Shown here: piece after piece, positions 12,941 through 20,151 of the stretch
How positions within the stretch are numbered: the first letter of the stretch is position 1
How the letters are laid out: each line of letters begins with the position of its first letter
Virus record (IMG/VR): IMGVR_UViG_3300030406_001326
Location: 1 to 24,099 of that record
DNA: 24,099 bases
DNA from: a virus
Direction: 5' to 3' (one strand)
Made by a program: the position numbers and the translations under genes
Notes under the pieces: model-generated
Seen by the model: the letters and a program-made list of their open reading frames with translations, nothing else
What the model was told of the DNA's origin: nothing
Database searches by the model: none

Positions 12941-14177
12941 GCCTATTTTATGTTCTGAAATAATATCAGCATTTACTCAACCAAAAAGAGCACTTGCCCT
13001 CTATCAAGGGGGCAGGATTGCTGATGATATGATTAGAAAAAAACAAGCAGATTTAGTTAAATCTCAAAAATTTGTTTTAAGTAACTCATTAATAGAAAAT
13101 GCGTTTGATGTATCTATGCAAAAACCCTCTATTTTATTAGAGATGATGGAAAGTGTTAAGATGCCTTTTGATAATATCTTTATAGAATGGAATGAAGAAC
13201 ATAGACAACAATATATGAAACATTTTTGGAAAGATAAGACAAATGCTTTCAAATTCGACCCTACTGAGGATTATCCTGAGAGAGTTGGTTATCATATAAA
13301 TAAATATACAGACCCAATGGACGATAGTTATTATTTATATGAGTCTTATTTCTTCATTAAAGATTTACATGGAGAAGATTATCATAAATACATCAACAAC
13401 AAATTCTATTCTCCTACTATGTGTATGATTATACATGAAGAAGAACCAAATTTTGAAGATGAATTTGCAAAAGTAGAACTTCTTGATGAAATACCAAAAG
13501 ATTCAAGAATATCTGACCCACTTGAATTAAAAGCAAAATGTATTGGGTTAGGTGCTCAATTGTTAGGAAATTGGTATTTTCTAAAATATTGTCCTGAATC
13601 TTTGCATCTTAAATATGCAATAGAAAAAGAAAATCATATGCCACATTTAATTAAAATGATTAATTATAATAAATCGCATGAATTTAATTGTTTTAAAGAA
13701 ATTTGTTACAGATTATCCTCTGCTCAATCTGCATCAATGCATTGGCAATTACCTGAATGGAAATTCAAAGAGGGTTATACTGGTGAAGAAATGGCATTGC
13801 ATGAACAACAATGGGTTACTTCAACTCAAGGAGATGCTAGATTTATGATTGCTTTGTTTTCATTGTTAAATCAAAATCTTACAACACAAACTATAATAAG
13901 ACCTGATAATAAAATTATACATACAAAATTAGGAAAAAGAGTACCTAGAAATGATTATAAGGTTCTTAATATTGATTTGACAAAGAATAAGATTAGAAAA
14001 ATTTATAAATCTACATTCAAAGGCAAAGGCAATCCTAAAAGACAGCATGAAAGACGAGGTCATTTCAGACATTTAAGAGATATACATGGTAATCTTAAAA
14101 GAAAGATATGGATTAAATCATGTATTGCCGGTTCTGCTGAACATGGTGTTCTAATGAAAGATTATAACCTTAAATAA
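12933..14177 (+). CDS. Large uncharacterised early phage protein (414 residues)
   Basis: The largest gene of the rightward block, and I cannot assign a function. The start at 12933 (MSKPILCSE) has the leader variant GGGAGAAATATA. The body (1-340) is mixed alpha/beta without catalytic motifs that I can see; residues 201-260 carry scattered cysteines (C203, C220, C253, C258). The C-terminus (about 366-412) is a basic module: KRQHERRGHFRHLRDIHG, then KRKIWIKSCIAG and HGVLMKDY. Similar HxxRGHxR...W modules end many uncharacterised phage proteins, as far as I recall, and would suit nucleic-acid or ribosome binding. It is followed by a non-coding gap with a promoter. It could be a host-takeover or replication factor. 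Confidence 0.75.
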   Translation: MSKPILCSEIISAFTQPKRALALYQGGRIADDMIRKKQADLVKSQKFVLSNSLIENAFDVSMQKPSILLEMMESVKMPFDNIFIEWNEEHRQQYMKHFWKDKTNAFKFDPTEDYPERVGYHINKYTDPMDDSYYLYESYFFIKDLHGEDYHKYINNKFYSPTMCMIIHEEEPNFEDEFAKVELLDEIPKDSRISDPLELKAKCIGLGAQLLGNWYFLKYCPESLHLKYAIEKENHMPHLIKMINYNKSHEFNCFKEICYRLSSAQSASMHWQLPEWKFKEGYTGEEMALHEQQWVTSTQGDARFMIALFSLLNQNLTTQTIIRPDNKIIHTKLGKRVPRNDYKVLNIDLTKNKIRKIYKSTFKGKGNPKRQHERRGHFRHLRDIHGNLKRKIWIKSCIAGSAEHGVLMKDYNLK

Positions 14178-14207
14178 ATAAAAAAACTCTTTATAATTGT
14201 AAAAAAA

Positions 14208-14249
14208 GACATTATATGTGTTGACATTTATGATTATAAAGGGTAATAT
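14208..14249 (+). promoter_or_regulatory. Promoter with degenerate copy of the shared operator
   Basis: TTGACA (14221-14226), 17 bases, TAATAT (14244-14249): a near-consensus sigma70-type promoter in the 110-base gap after the large unknown gene. Immediately upstream, GACAT-TATAT-GTGTT (14208-14222) corresponds to AACAC-N5-GTGTT at the other two promoters, with the right arm intact and the left arm changed at two positions. It would drive the gene at 14288. A degenerate arm could mean weaker control. Confidence 0.72.
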
Positions 14250-14287
14250 AATTATATAAAGTTATTTAATTTCATGGGAGAAAACAA

Positions 14288-14647
14288 ATGAATAACAATT
14301 TAAAAAGATACATAGAAATTACAAGACAATCTAAATTAACAGATTTTGAGATTAATTTTTATGATGAAATTGGTATTAAAACAATCAATGATTTTAAAAA
14401 ATCTGAGCAATATCAAGCTATTAGTGACATGTCTAAAGAATTACATGGTTCAAGATTAAGACTTGATATTGATGAATATTCTCTTGAAGAATTAGTAGAA
14501 ATGACAAATGATTTTGCAAGTCAAATCATTGAAAGAAATGATAGAAGAGCAAATAAATCAACTGAGGATTTTGTTAATAATAAATTATTAGCAGAAAGTC
14601 TAGGTGTTACAATTGAAGACCTAGAAAGGTGGGAAGTGGCTTATTAG
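14288..14647 (+). CDS. Phage protein of unknown function in a single-gene transcription unit (119 residues)
   Basis: A helical, acidic protein. SDMSKELHGSRLRLDIDEYS (about 46-65) and LEELVEMTNDFASQIIE (66-82) recall a family of small phage proteins that I have seen only as hypothetical. The start has the full leader GGGAGAAAACAA (14276-14287). It is bracketed by its own near-consensus promoter and by a strong hairpin terminator that overlaps its stop codon, so it can be expressed alone and probably abundantly. That isolation is the main clue: a regulator or a protein needed in bulk early on. No DNA-binding motif is obvious. Confidence 0.72.
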   Translation: MNNNLKRYIEITRQSKLTDFEINFYDEIGIKTINDFKKSEQYQAISDMSKELHGSRLRLDIDEYSLEELVEMTNDFASQIIERNDRRANKSTEDFVNNKLLAESLGVTIEDLERWEVAY

Positions 14648-14662
14648 TCACTTCTTTTTTTT
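14633..14662 (+). terminator. Rho-independent terminator overlapping a stop codon
   Basis: GAAGTG (14633-14638) pairs with CACTTC (14649-14654). Adding an inner G-T wobble and a C-G pair gives an 8-bp stem with a six-base loop, TTATTA, followed directly by eight T residues (14655-14662). The TAG stop of the preceding gene (14645-14647) lies in the loop. This is the clearest terminator in the window. Confidence 0.85.
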
Positions 14663-14683
14663 AACTTAAATGGGAGAAAATAA

Positions 14684-15595
14684 ATGTTAGATACTAAATT
14701 ACAAGAAAGTCTAGCTAATCAAATAGATAAGGTTTCTTTTCCTATATCTATAGAAAAGATTGATGGCATACCTGTAGAAATGGGTAAGAAATTAATCAGA
14801 ACAGATACGAAAGTGCCATTAGGCATAATCAAATCTAAATATAAGCCTATATTACATAAAGATGCTTTTTGTGGTGCATTAATAGAAATGAAGAAAGGTG
14901 GATTAACATTAGATGATGCTGAAATTACTATAGACTCATATGAGAATGGTGCTATGGCTAAAATGGAAGTATTATTGCCTGAGAAACAAACACAAATAGG
15001 TAGTCATAATTTGTTTCTTAAATATGTTGCTAGAAATTCATATAATGGCAGATGGAAATTTCAATCATTCTTTGGTTGGCTAAATCAAGTTTGTTTCAAT
15101 ACATTGGTTACTGGTCAGAAATTAGCATATACATCAAATAGACATACAAAATCTTTTGATATTGACCAATCAAACAAAAAGATTGTCAATGCAGTTAAGG
15201 CAGTTACTGATGAAACAGAAAGATTTAAGAAATGGTGGAATACACCTGTTGAAGATGAACAGATAAAGAAATTGTTTGAAACCACTATTGCAAAACAACA
15301 TCTTTCAAAAGGCAACAAAATTGCAGGTATAAATGAAACAAATAAAAAGCAATTAGCTATTTTAATGGGTTTATACAACGAAGAGGTAACACAAATACAT
15401 GGAGGTGGTGATTATGGCAGAAATGATGCTAAAGGCTCTCTATGGTGTGCCTATCAATCAGCAACAGCATGGTCTACTCATTTATCAGATGTAAATAAAG
15501 ACAATACAAAAAAATACCTTGTTCAAGCTGATAGACAAAAGCAAGTTGCAGATATGGTTGAAACATCAAAATGGAAGGAATTAGAAAATGCTTAG
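14684..15595 (+). CDS. DUF932 / TIGR03299 phage-plasmid protein
   Basis: A 303-residue member of the DUF932 family, found in phages and plasmids but without an established biochemical role. Visible hallmarks are GKKLIRTDTKVPLGIIKSKY (about 34-53), where the protein refers to a template-like element, LFLKYVARNSYNGRWKFQSF (about 109-128), FGWLNQVCFNTLV (129-141), and a C-terminal helical part. The start at 14684 has the leader GGGAGAAAATAA. It comes only 22 bases after the terminator, with no promoter of its own, so it must be transcribed by readthrough. The stop overlaps the lipoprotein start. Confidence 0.85.
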   Translation: MLDTKLQESLANQIDKVSFPISIEKIDGIPVEMGKKLIRTDTKVPLGIIKSKYKPILHKDAFCGALIEMKKGGLTLDDAEITIDSYENGAMAKMEVLLPEKQTQIGSHNLFLKYVARNSYNGRWKFQSFFGWLNQVCFNTLVTGQKLAYTSNRHTKSFDIDQSNKKIVNAVKAVTDETERFKKWWNTPVEDEQIKKLFETTIAKQHLSKGNKIAGINETNKKQLAILMGLYNEEVTQIHGGGDYGRNDAKGSLWCAYQSATAWSTHLSDVNKDNTKKYLVQADRQKQVADMVETSKWKELENA

Positions 15596-15848
15596 ATTAA
15601 TAATTCTTATAATAATAATAGGGTTGATTACTGCTTGTAGTGGTAATCAATCTAAAGATACTGTTAAAATGGTCTTAAATAAAGAAATGTATCAGATGAA
15701 TAGGCAAGAAGTAATAAATGCCATTGAAGATTGTCGTTCTGTTAAATTAAGACCTGTTTTATATCATGGTAGAATCAAAGTAACTGAAAGATATGTACCT
15801 ATTGTAGTAGATGTACAATGTGCTCCTACCTACAAAGATTATAACTAA
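15588..15848 (+). CDS. Small phage-encoded lipoprotein (86 residues)
   Basis: It begins MLRLIILIIIIGLITACSGN: a basic residue, a hydrophobic run and the lipobox LITAC, with C17 as the predicted lipidated cysteine after cleavage. The mature part (about 70 residues) has two more cysteines (C33 in EDCRS, C78 in VQCAP) that could form a disulfide outside the cytoplasm, and a beta-rich RHxRIKVTERYVPIVVDV-like region. The start overlaps the DUF932 stop by eight bases and a hairpin follows the stop. A membrane lipoprotein in an early operon could block superinfection, as known phage lipoproteins do, but a lysis (spanin) or envelope role is not excluded. Lipidation is predicted, the function is not. 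Confidence 0.75.
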   Translation: MLRLIILIIIIGLITACSGNQSKDTVKMVLNKEMYQMNRQEVINAIEDCRSVKLRPVLYHGRIKVTERYVPIVVDVQCAPTYKDYN

Positions 15849-15855
15849 ATATATG

Positions 15856-15883
15856 GGATTGATAGCCTTATTGTTATCAATCC
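15856..15883 (+). terminator. Hairpin, probable terminator after the lipoprotein gene
   Basis: GGATTGATA (15856-15864) pairs perfectly with TATCAATCC (15875-15883) around a ten-base loop, and is followed by an A/T-rich TTAATAAATT stretch. It is not a run of T, so termination may be partial. It sits between the lipoprotein stop and the next promoter. Confidence 0.5.
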
Positions 15884-15905
15884 TTAATAAATTAATTTAA
15901 AATAA

Positions 15906-15946
15906 AACACAATATGTGTTGACTTATATGGTGGATAGTGTAATAT
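15906..15946 (+). promoter_or_regulatory. Promoter with perfect copy of the shared operator
   Basis: AACAC-AATAT-GTGTT (15906-15920) is a perfect match to the element at the first rightward promoter. The -35 TTGACT (15919-15924) overlaps its right arm, and TAATAT (15941-15946) follows after 16 bases. It drives the last plus-strand genes (15977-16871). Confidence 0.7.
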
Positions 15947-15976
15947 AATTTTATAACGTTTTTATGGGAGAAAACA

Positions 15977-16213
15977 ATGATACAAGAAGAAATAAATTAC
16001 AATCAATATCTTATAGATAATATAACACATTATCTAGTCACTACATTTCTTGGCAGAGGTCAATATGCAAAAGTTGAATTTCAATCTTTTGATAAAGCAA
16101 AATCATATTATTTAGACCTGAAAGAGAAAAATCCATGTACCAAAACTGTTGTATATGGCATTTCACAACCTAAAGAAAAATCATATCCTATTAATGTAAT
16201 GATGGAGATATAA
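15977..16213 (+). CDS. Small hypothetical protein (78 residues)
   Basis: A soluble alpha/beta-looking protein (FLGRGQYAKVEFQSFDKAKS, then NPCTKTVVYGISQPKEK). The pattern of a residue stretch followed by a strand VVYGIS is seen in many small phage proteins of unknown role. The start has the complete leader GGGAGAAAACA (15966-15976). It is the first gene of the promoter unit that begins at about 15919, so it is probably strongly expressed early or under repressor control. Confidence 0.65.
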   Translation: MIQEEINYNQYLIDNITHYLVTTFLGRGQYAKVEFQSFDKAKSYYLDLKEKNPCTKTVVYGISQPKEKSYPINVMMEI

Positions 16214-16378
16214 ATGGAAAATAGATATTACGTTAAGATAAGATTATTTGATAATCTACCTGACATGCCTGAACATGGTGTTTATAAAACAATTATGGTT
16301 GAATGTGATTCAACGGAAGAAATTGAAATGTTAATTGATGATAGACATAAAATTACTATGATTAGTATGGTTGATTAA
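16214..16378 (+). CDS. Small hypothetical protein (54 residues)
   Basis: A short protein starting MENRYYVKIRLFDNLPDMPE, directly after the stop of the previous gene, and ending in a TAATG overlap with the next. The ribosome-binding site is GGAGATATAA before the ATG at 16214. The mixed strand/helix pattern (KTIMVECDSTEEIEMLI) and junctions typical of coupled genes support a real gene. The function is unknown. Confidence 0.55.
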   Translation: MENRYYVKIRLFDNLPDMPEHGVYKTIMVECDSTEEIEMLIDDRHKITMISMVD

Positions 16379-16623
16379 TGAAGATAGAGAAAAATATACC
16401 AATACCACCTCAAAAATCTCATGAGGTTGGTCTTGTTGAAAAAATGCAAATAGGAGATAGTATTTATTTTGAGGGCAAATATCTTGGTAATACTGAGGTA
16501 CAAAGATATGCAAGAGCTTTTAAAAAGATAGGTTATAAATATACTAGCAGACAAATTTATGATTATGATGCAATCTATCCTAAAAGGAAAGTAGTTGGTA
16601 TTAGATTATGGAGAATAGAATGA
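16378..16623 (+). CDS. Small phage protein with basic C-terminus, possibly DNA-binding (81 residues)
   Basis: The start MKIEKNIPIPPQKSHEVGLV, with QIGDSIYF soon after (about 24-31), resembles a common family of small phage proteins beginning KIEKxIPIP that I know only as hypothetical. The rest (ARAFKKIGYKYTSRQIYD, then KVVGIRLWRIE) is basic and ends in a winged-helix-like strand pair. Weak DNA binding is plausible but unproved. The gene overlaps both its neighbours by a few bases (TAATG before, ATGA after). Confidence 0.65.
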   Translation: MKIEKNIPIPPQKSHEVGLVEKMQIGDSIYFEGKYLGNTEVQRYARAFKKIGYKYTSRQIYDYDAIYPKRKVVGIRLWRIE

Positions 16624-16871
16624 CTATTATGAATATCATAAAAGGCAAAAACACCATTTATGATTTTCTATTAGATGCATATGATACTTCAGATTATAAA
16701 AGAGGTTATTATTTAATAGAATTAATGGTTAAATGTAATGTCAATCTTGATGAATTTGTTAAATTTTTAGCTAAAAATAGATCTGTAGAATTACATAAAC
16801 ATACTTGTTATCATCAGTTTTTTAGAAATACTTTTGCAAAATTTATCAGACAATGTAGAATGGCAAAATAA
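16620..16871 (+). CDS. Small hypothetical protein, last gene of the rightward block (83 residues)
   Basis: A mostly helical protein (MTIMNIIKGKNTIYDFLLDA, then NVNLDEFVKFLAKNRS) with a basic, His- and Cys-containing C-terminal stretch (HKHTCYHQFFRN). I start at 16620, which overlaps the previous stop as ATGA; an ATG twelve bases earlier is in frame. It terminates the plus-strand operon just before the convergent junction. No family recognised. Confidence 0.55.
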   Translation: MTIMNIIKGKNTIYDFLLDAYDTSDYKRGYYLIELMVKCNVNLDEFVKFLAKNRSVELHKHTCYHQFFRNTFAKFIRQCRMAK

Positions 16872-16893
16872 CAAGTTTGGGTCGCCTTGGAAA

Positions 16894-16956
16894 ATTATTG
16901 TTTTCTCCCAGCCCCACCACACATTTGGTAAGATAAGCTAGGCGAATAGTCTTACC
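16894..16956. other. Convergent-operon junction: orphan leader copy and hairpin
   Basis: In the 87-base gap between two converging genes lies a minus-strand copy of GGGAGAAAACA (about 16899-16909), the leader found before many starts here, but followed by ATA in place of ATG. Nearby, GGTAAGA (16927-16933) and TCTTACC (16950-16956) form a 7-bp inverted repeat with a 16-base spacer. It lacks a T-tract, so it is not a clear terminator. The sequence is also locally richer in G/C (CCCAGCCCCACCACAC) than the surroundings. Confidence 0.5.
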
Positions 16957-16958
16957 AT

Positions 16959-17714
16959 TCAATCTTTTATACTTCTCAAACTTTCCATAACCTTGTCAAT
17001 GTCAGGCATTTCTCCATTGGGATTATACTCACATTTAAATTTTTTTGGACACCAAGTTTCTATCATCATTTCATATGTGCTATTACCACCCTCATAAATA
17101 CATGCTTTTTTATTTGTATATTTTGATGTAATTCGTTTTTTTAATCTACATGTAGTATATTTCTTTTGTTCTATTTTACCTTGATGTATCTTTTGTTTTT
17201 TTGTGTAATCTCTTGGTTTATATTCATAAGAAACTTCATATGCAAATGCTTTAACATACAAGGCTATAACAATGCCTATAACAGCAATAACACAAAAAAC
17301 TATACCCATTGTTTGAATAGCATCTATTATATCTTTTTGTCTTTGTCTTGCTTCTACTTTGGCTAATCTTTGTTGTTCTTTTGCTTGATTTATTCTATCA
17401 GCTCTTTCTTTTAGTATTTCGTCCCATGCAGTGGGTCCGAATCTCATATTTATTATAGTCTTTAACTCTTGCCTTTTTTCCTCAAGTAATTTTCTATCTA
17501 TAAAATCTGTTGCACTAGATTCAATGCCAAATTGTTCTTTAAGACCAAGACCTTTGCCTTGTTTCTTATTCATTTGTGCTTCGCCCTCAAAAAAACCATC
17601 TATTTGTTGAGCAATGCCTTTTATATCATTTACTGTGCTAATATTTTCTTTTATGAAATCTACGGATTTTTTAACTAATGCAATGCCTGTAAGTGTGGCT
17701 GTTACAAATTCCAT
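16959..17714 (-). CDS. Membrane-anchored phage protein of the late module (251 residues)
   Basis: The last gene of the leftward late block. Residues 1-45 are a helical segment (ATLTGIALVKKSVDFIKENI) resembling proteins at the end of tail modules in marine podoviruses. A charged coiled-coil-like region precedes a single transmembrane helix (about 136-154, GIVFCVIAVIGIVIALYVK). The C-terminal part (about 160-251) is basic with cysteines (C193, C209, C227, C233), so it could lie outside the cytoplasm. The start at 17714 overlaps nothing, four bases after the previous stop. A role in lysis or DNA ejection is possible but not shown. Confidence 0.65.
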   Translation of the reverse strand: MEFVTATLTGIALVKKSVDFIKENISTVNDIKGIAQQIDGFFEGEAQMNKKQGKGLGLKEQFGIESSATDFIDRKLLEEKRQELKTIINMRFGPTAWDEILKERADRINQAKEQQRLAKVEARQRQKDIIDAIQTMGIVFCVIAVIGIVIALYVKAFAYEVSYEYKPRDYTKKQKIHQGKIEQKKYTTCRLKKRITSKYTNKKACIYEGGNSTYEMMIETWCPKKFKCEYNPNGEMPDIDKVMESLRSIKD

Positions 17715-17717
17715 TCA

Positions 17718-17885
17718 TTACCTCAATAGCAAACCAATCAATAAAACAATCGCAGTTCCCGAAGTTGCTATCATTATATGTTCAATACGTTTAATTCTTA
17801 ATATTGTTTCTATCCATCTTTCCTCAGTGACAGCAATATGTTTCTCTAATGTTACATGTATTTCCTGTACTGATGGTTTCTTCAT
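17718..17885 (-). CDS. Small protein with C-terminal transmembrane helix, XhlA/holin-like (55 residues)
   Basis: A short ORF: a charged helical N-terminus (VQEIHVTLEKHIAVTEERW, then ETILRIKRIEHI) and a C-terminal hydrophobic helix (MIATSGTAIVLLIGLLL) ending at residue 55. Small size, amphipathic coiled coil and a terminal membrane helix recall XhlA/hemolysin-type proteins that accompany holins. It starts at 17885, where its ATG overlaps the stop of the upstream gene (ATGA), and stops just before the start at 17714. Translation is supported by both junctions. The lysis role is inference. Confidence 0.65.
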   Translation of the reverse strand: MKKPSVQEIHVTLEKHIAVTEERWIETILRIKRIEHIMIATSGTAIVLLIGLLLR

Positions 17886-20149
17886 TCAAAATCTCCAGCT
17901 TCCAATATTTTTTTTCTAGCTGATTGACTTAAATCTTTAACAAAATCTGGTATTGCATCATTATCATCTTGCACAGTTTCTTGTTTTGGCTCAGTTAACA
18001 ATGCTTGTAATTCTGATTCTATCAAAATTGGTTGTCTACTTTTCATTATATAATTTTTTGTTAAATCTACTGCTCTATTTTGAGCAATAGCACCCTGTAC
18101 TTCTCTTATTACATCAGGAACAAAAGGTGTTGCCGCTTGTGCCACTTTTGCAAAATTTAAAAGTCCTGCTCTTTGCATGGAGGCTAAGATAGTATATGAT
18201 GTGCCAGATTGATTTGATTTAATTTCAGCAAATAACGTTGGTATGACATTTTTTCTGAATTGTTTTATTTTTGATATTTCTTTTGGTGTAAATAATTGAT
18301 TAACAAAAAATGCATTTCTTTCAAATATTTCATTAAAATTATTTACAATATTTGTTCTTGTAATATCAGATTTTCCTTTACCACTAAATGCTCTTTCTAA
18401 AACTGCATCTTTTATTAAGGCAAAAACCTCTGCTCTTTTTTCTTCAGGAATATTCTTTTTGATTGTATCTAAAACAGTTTTCATAACTGGACTTGGGTTA
18501 AATTTTGTATGTCCAATAAATTGATTAACAAGAGCTTTTGGGTCTAAATCTTTATCTACAATATTTCTTAATATTGCCATTGCTCTTTTGTTTTTGTTAC
18601 CACCTTCTCCAGATAATTGTATATATTTTCTATATGCATCTTTTGATTTTTTTAGAGTATTGATTATATTGTCGTTTCCTGTGATGAATCCTTTTTTTAT
18701 TCCATTAAAGACAAAATTATCTACAATTCCTTTTAATTGACCTGCTCTAAAAGCATCTTGACTTCCTCGTTCTGCACTTAATACAACTGTATTTATATCT
18801 GATTGCAGTTCTTGTAGTTTTCTAAAATCAATTGATTTACCATCTTTGATAAACAAATCTAAAGTTTCTTTAGTAGTATTTAAAATATCATTTGTTTTAG
18901 GCAAATTTCTTTGTTTCATTGGCGATAATGTTACATTAGGTCTATCAAATGTTTTTCTTAAATTTTTTAAACCTTCAATAGATACAAACGGTACATCATT
19001 TGCTAATTCAATTTCTTTATAACCTTTTTTAGCAATATTTTTTAATTGATCTGCTTCACTTGCAATAATATTTTTAATATCTATCATGCTACTTGTATCT
19101 ATATTAGCACTGATTGCATCATCTACTTGATTAATTTTTTTGCCAAATTCTCCAGTTCCAAATGTATCTGCTAATTCTATTGCATCATTTCTAATGGCTT
19201 GCATTTGTTTATTGTCAAATGCTCTAATTACACTTTGTCCTCTAAATTTTGGATCTGTTTCTTGTGCAAATCTAAACATTTCTTCTTCTTGCAAATCAGG
19301 ATTCATTTTATTAGCTGTTGGTATACCGCCTTCTAAATCTGCCTGTGCTTGACCTGACGATAAATCATATTTTGAAGTTTGTTTTATTTGTTTTTGTGCA
19401 AATTTTGGCACTTCTTTTCCTGACACTTTTGCACCTGCTCTTACTGTTCCCTTTACTATTTCTGATGGTATTCTTAAAAAAGGAGGTGTTACAATATCTA
19501 CACCAGTTGCTATCGCACCCATTTTCCCTGACTCTGATAATATATCAGTTGCAGTTTGATTTTTTGCTTTTGCAGTTTGTGGTGCCATAAATCTTTCAAT
19601 ACCCTCACCTGCAAGTTCTGTAGCAGTGTAACTTGGCAAACCTGCACCAATTTTGCCTTTTACACCACGAGCTTGATTTACTAATTTTGATGCTGGTAAA
19701 AATTTAATTACTTCTCCAACAAATGTTCCAATATCTTGTTCAGTAAGACCGGGTTTATTTACATAAAAAGGATTATTATTCCATACAATCATTGGATTAT
19801 TAAATTTATCAACAAACACACCACCAAATCTTTTGTCTTTTTTAAATGTATTTGCAATTATTTCTGCTTTACTAAAATCATCACGAGCAAACATCAATTT
19901 TAAACTCGGAGCTATTGATTCTATAAAACCAATATCTGTATTTTGTGTTAATTCAGGAACATTTTCAAATTCAATATCTTTATCCTCACCTGTAAATGCC
20001 TTAATAACTTGTCCGGGAAAATTTACAACACCATCAATAACAGAATCTACAAGATTACTATCTTCATCTTGTTTTATGTTTTGAGGTACTGGTTTTGGTT
20101 TTGGTTGATTAGTACCACTTTGATTTACATATCCATCAAAAAGACCCAT
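17882..20149 (-). CDS. Large probable virion/ejection protein (755 residues)
   Basis: The largest gene in the window. The sequence is helical and low in cysteine, without enzyme motifs. A Pro-rich N-terminus (NQPKPKPVPQNIKQ, about 14-27) precedes a long helical body, e.g. RKLQELQSDINTVVLSAERG (about 448-467). The C-terminus is charged (QDDNDAIPDFVKDLSQSARK). Size, helicity and position at the distal end of a virion operon suit an internal virion or DNA-ejection protein of a podovirus-like phage, by analogy with internal core proteins. It begins three bases after the previous stop. The family is not named. Confidence 0.7.
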   Translation of the reverse strand: MGLFDGYVNQSGTNQPKPKPVPQNIKQDEDSNLVDSVIDGVVNFPGQVIKAFTGEDKDIEFENVPELTQNTDIGFIESIAPSLKLMFARDDFSKAEIIANTFKKDKRFGGVFVDKFNNPMIVWNNNPFYVNKPGLTEQDIGTFVGEVIKFLPASKLVNQARGVKGKIGAGLPSYTATELAGEGIERFMAPQTAKAKNQTATDILSESGKMGAIATGVDIVTPPFLRIPSEIVKGTVRAGAKVSGKEVPKFAQKQIKQTSKYDLSSGQAQADLEGGIPTANKMNPDLQEEEMFRFAQETDPKFRGQSVIRAFDNKQMQAIRNDAIELADTFGTGEFGKKINQVDDAISANIDTSSMIDIKNIIASEADQLKNIAKKGYKEIELANDVPFVSIEGLKNLRKTFDRPNVTLSPMKQRNLPKTNDILNTTKETLDLFIKDGKSIDFRKLQELQSDINTVVLSAERGSQDAFRAGQLKGIVDNFVFNGIKKGFITGNDNIINTLKKSKDAYRKYIQLSGEGGNKNKRAMAILRNIVDKDLDPKALVNQFIGHTKFNPSPVMKTVLDTIKKNIPEEKRAEVFALIKDAVLERAFSGKGKSDITRTNIVNNFNEIFERNAFFVNQLFTPKEISKIKQFRKNVIPTLFAEIKSNQSGTSYTILASMQRAGLLNFAKVAQAATPFVPDVIREVQGAIAQNRAVDLTKNYIMKSRQPILIESELQALLTEPKQETVQDDNDAIPDFVKDLSQSARKKILEAGDFE

Positions 20150-20151
20150 AA

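Noticed and set aside
16794-16899. Minus-strand frame starting with ATA right after the orphan leader
   Set aside because: ATA is a very poor start and the product is antisense to a coupled plus-strand gene; the frame ends after about 35 codons.
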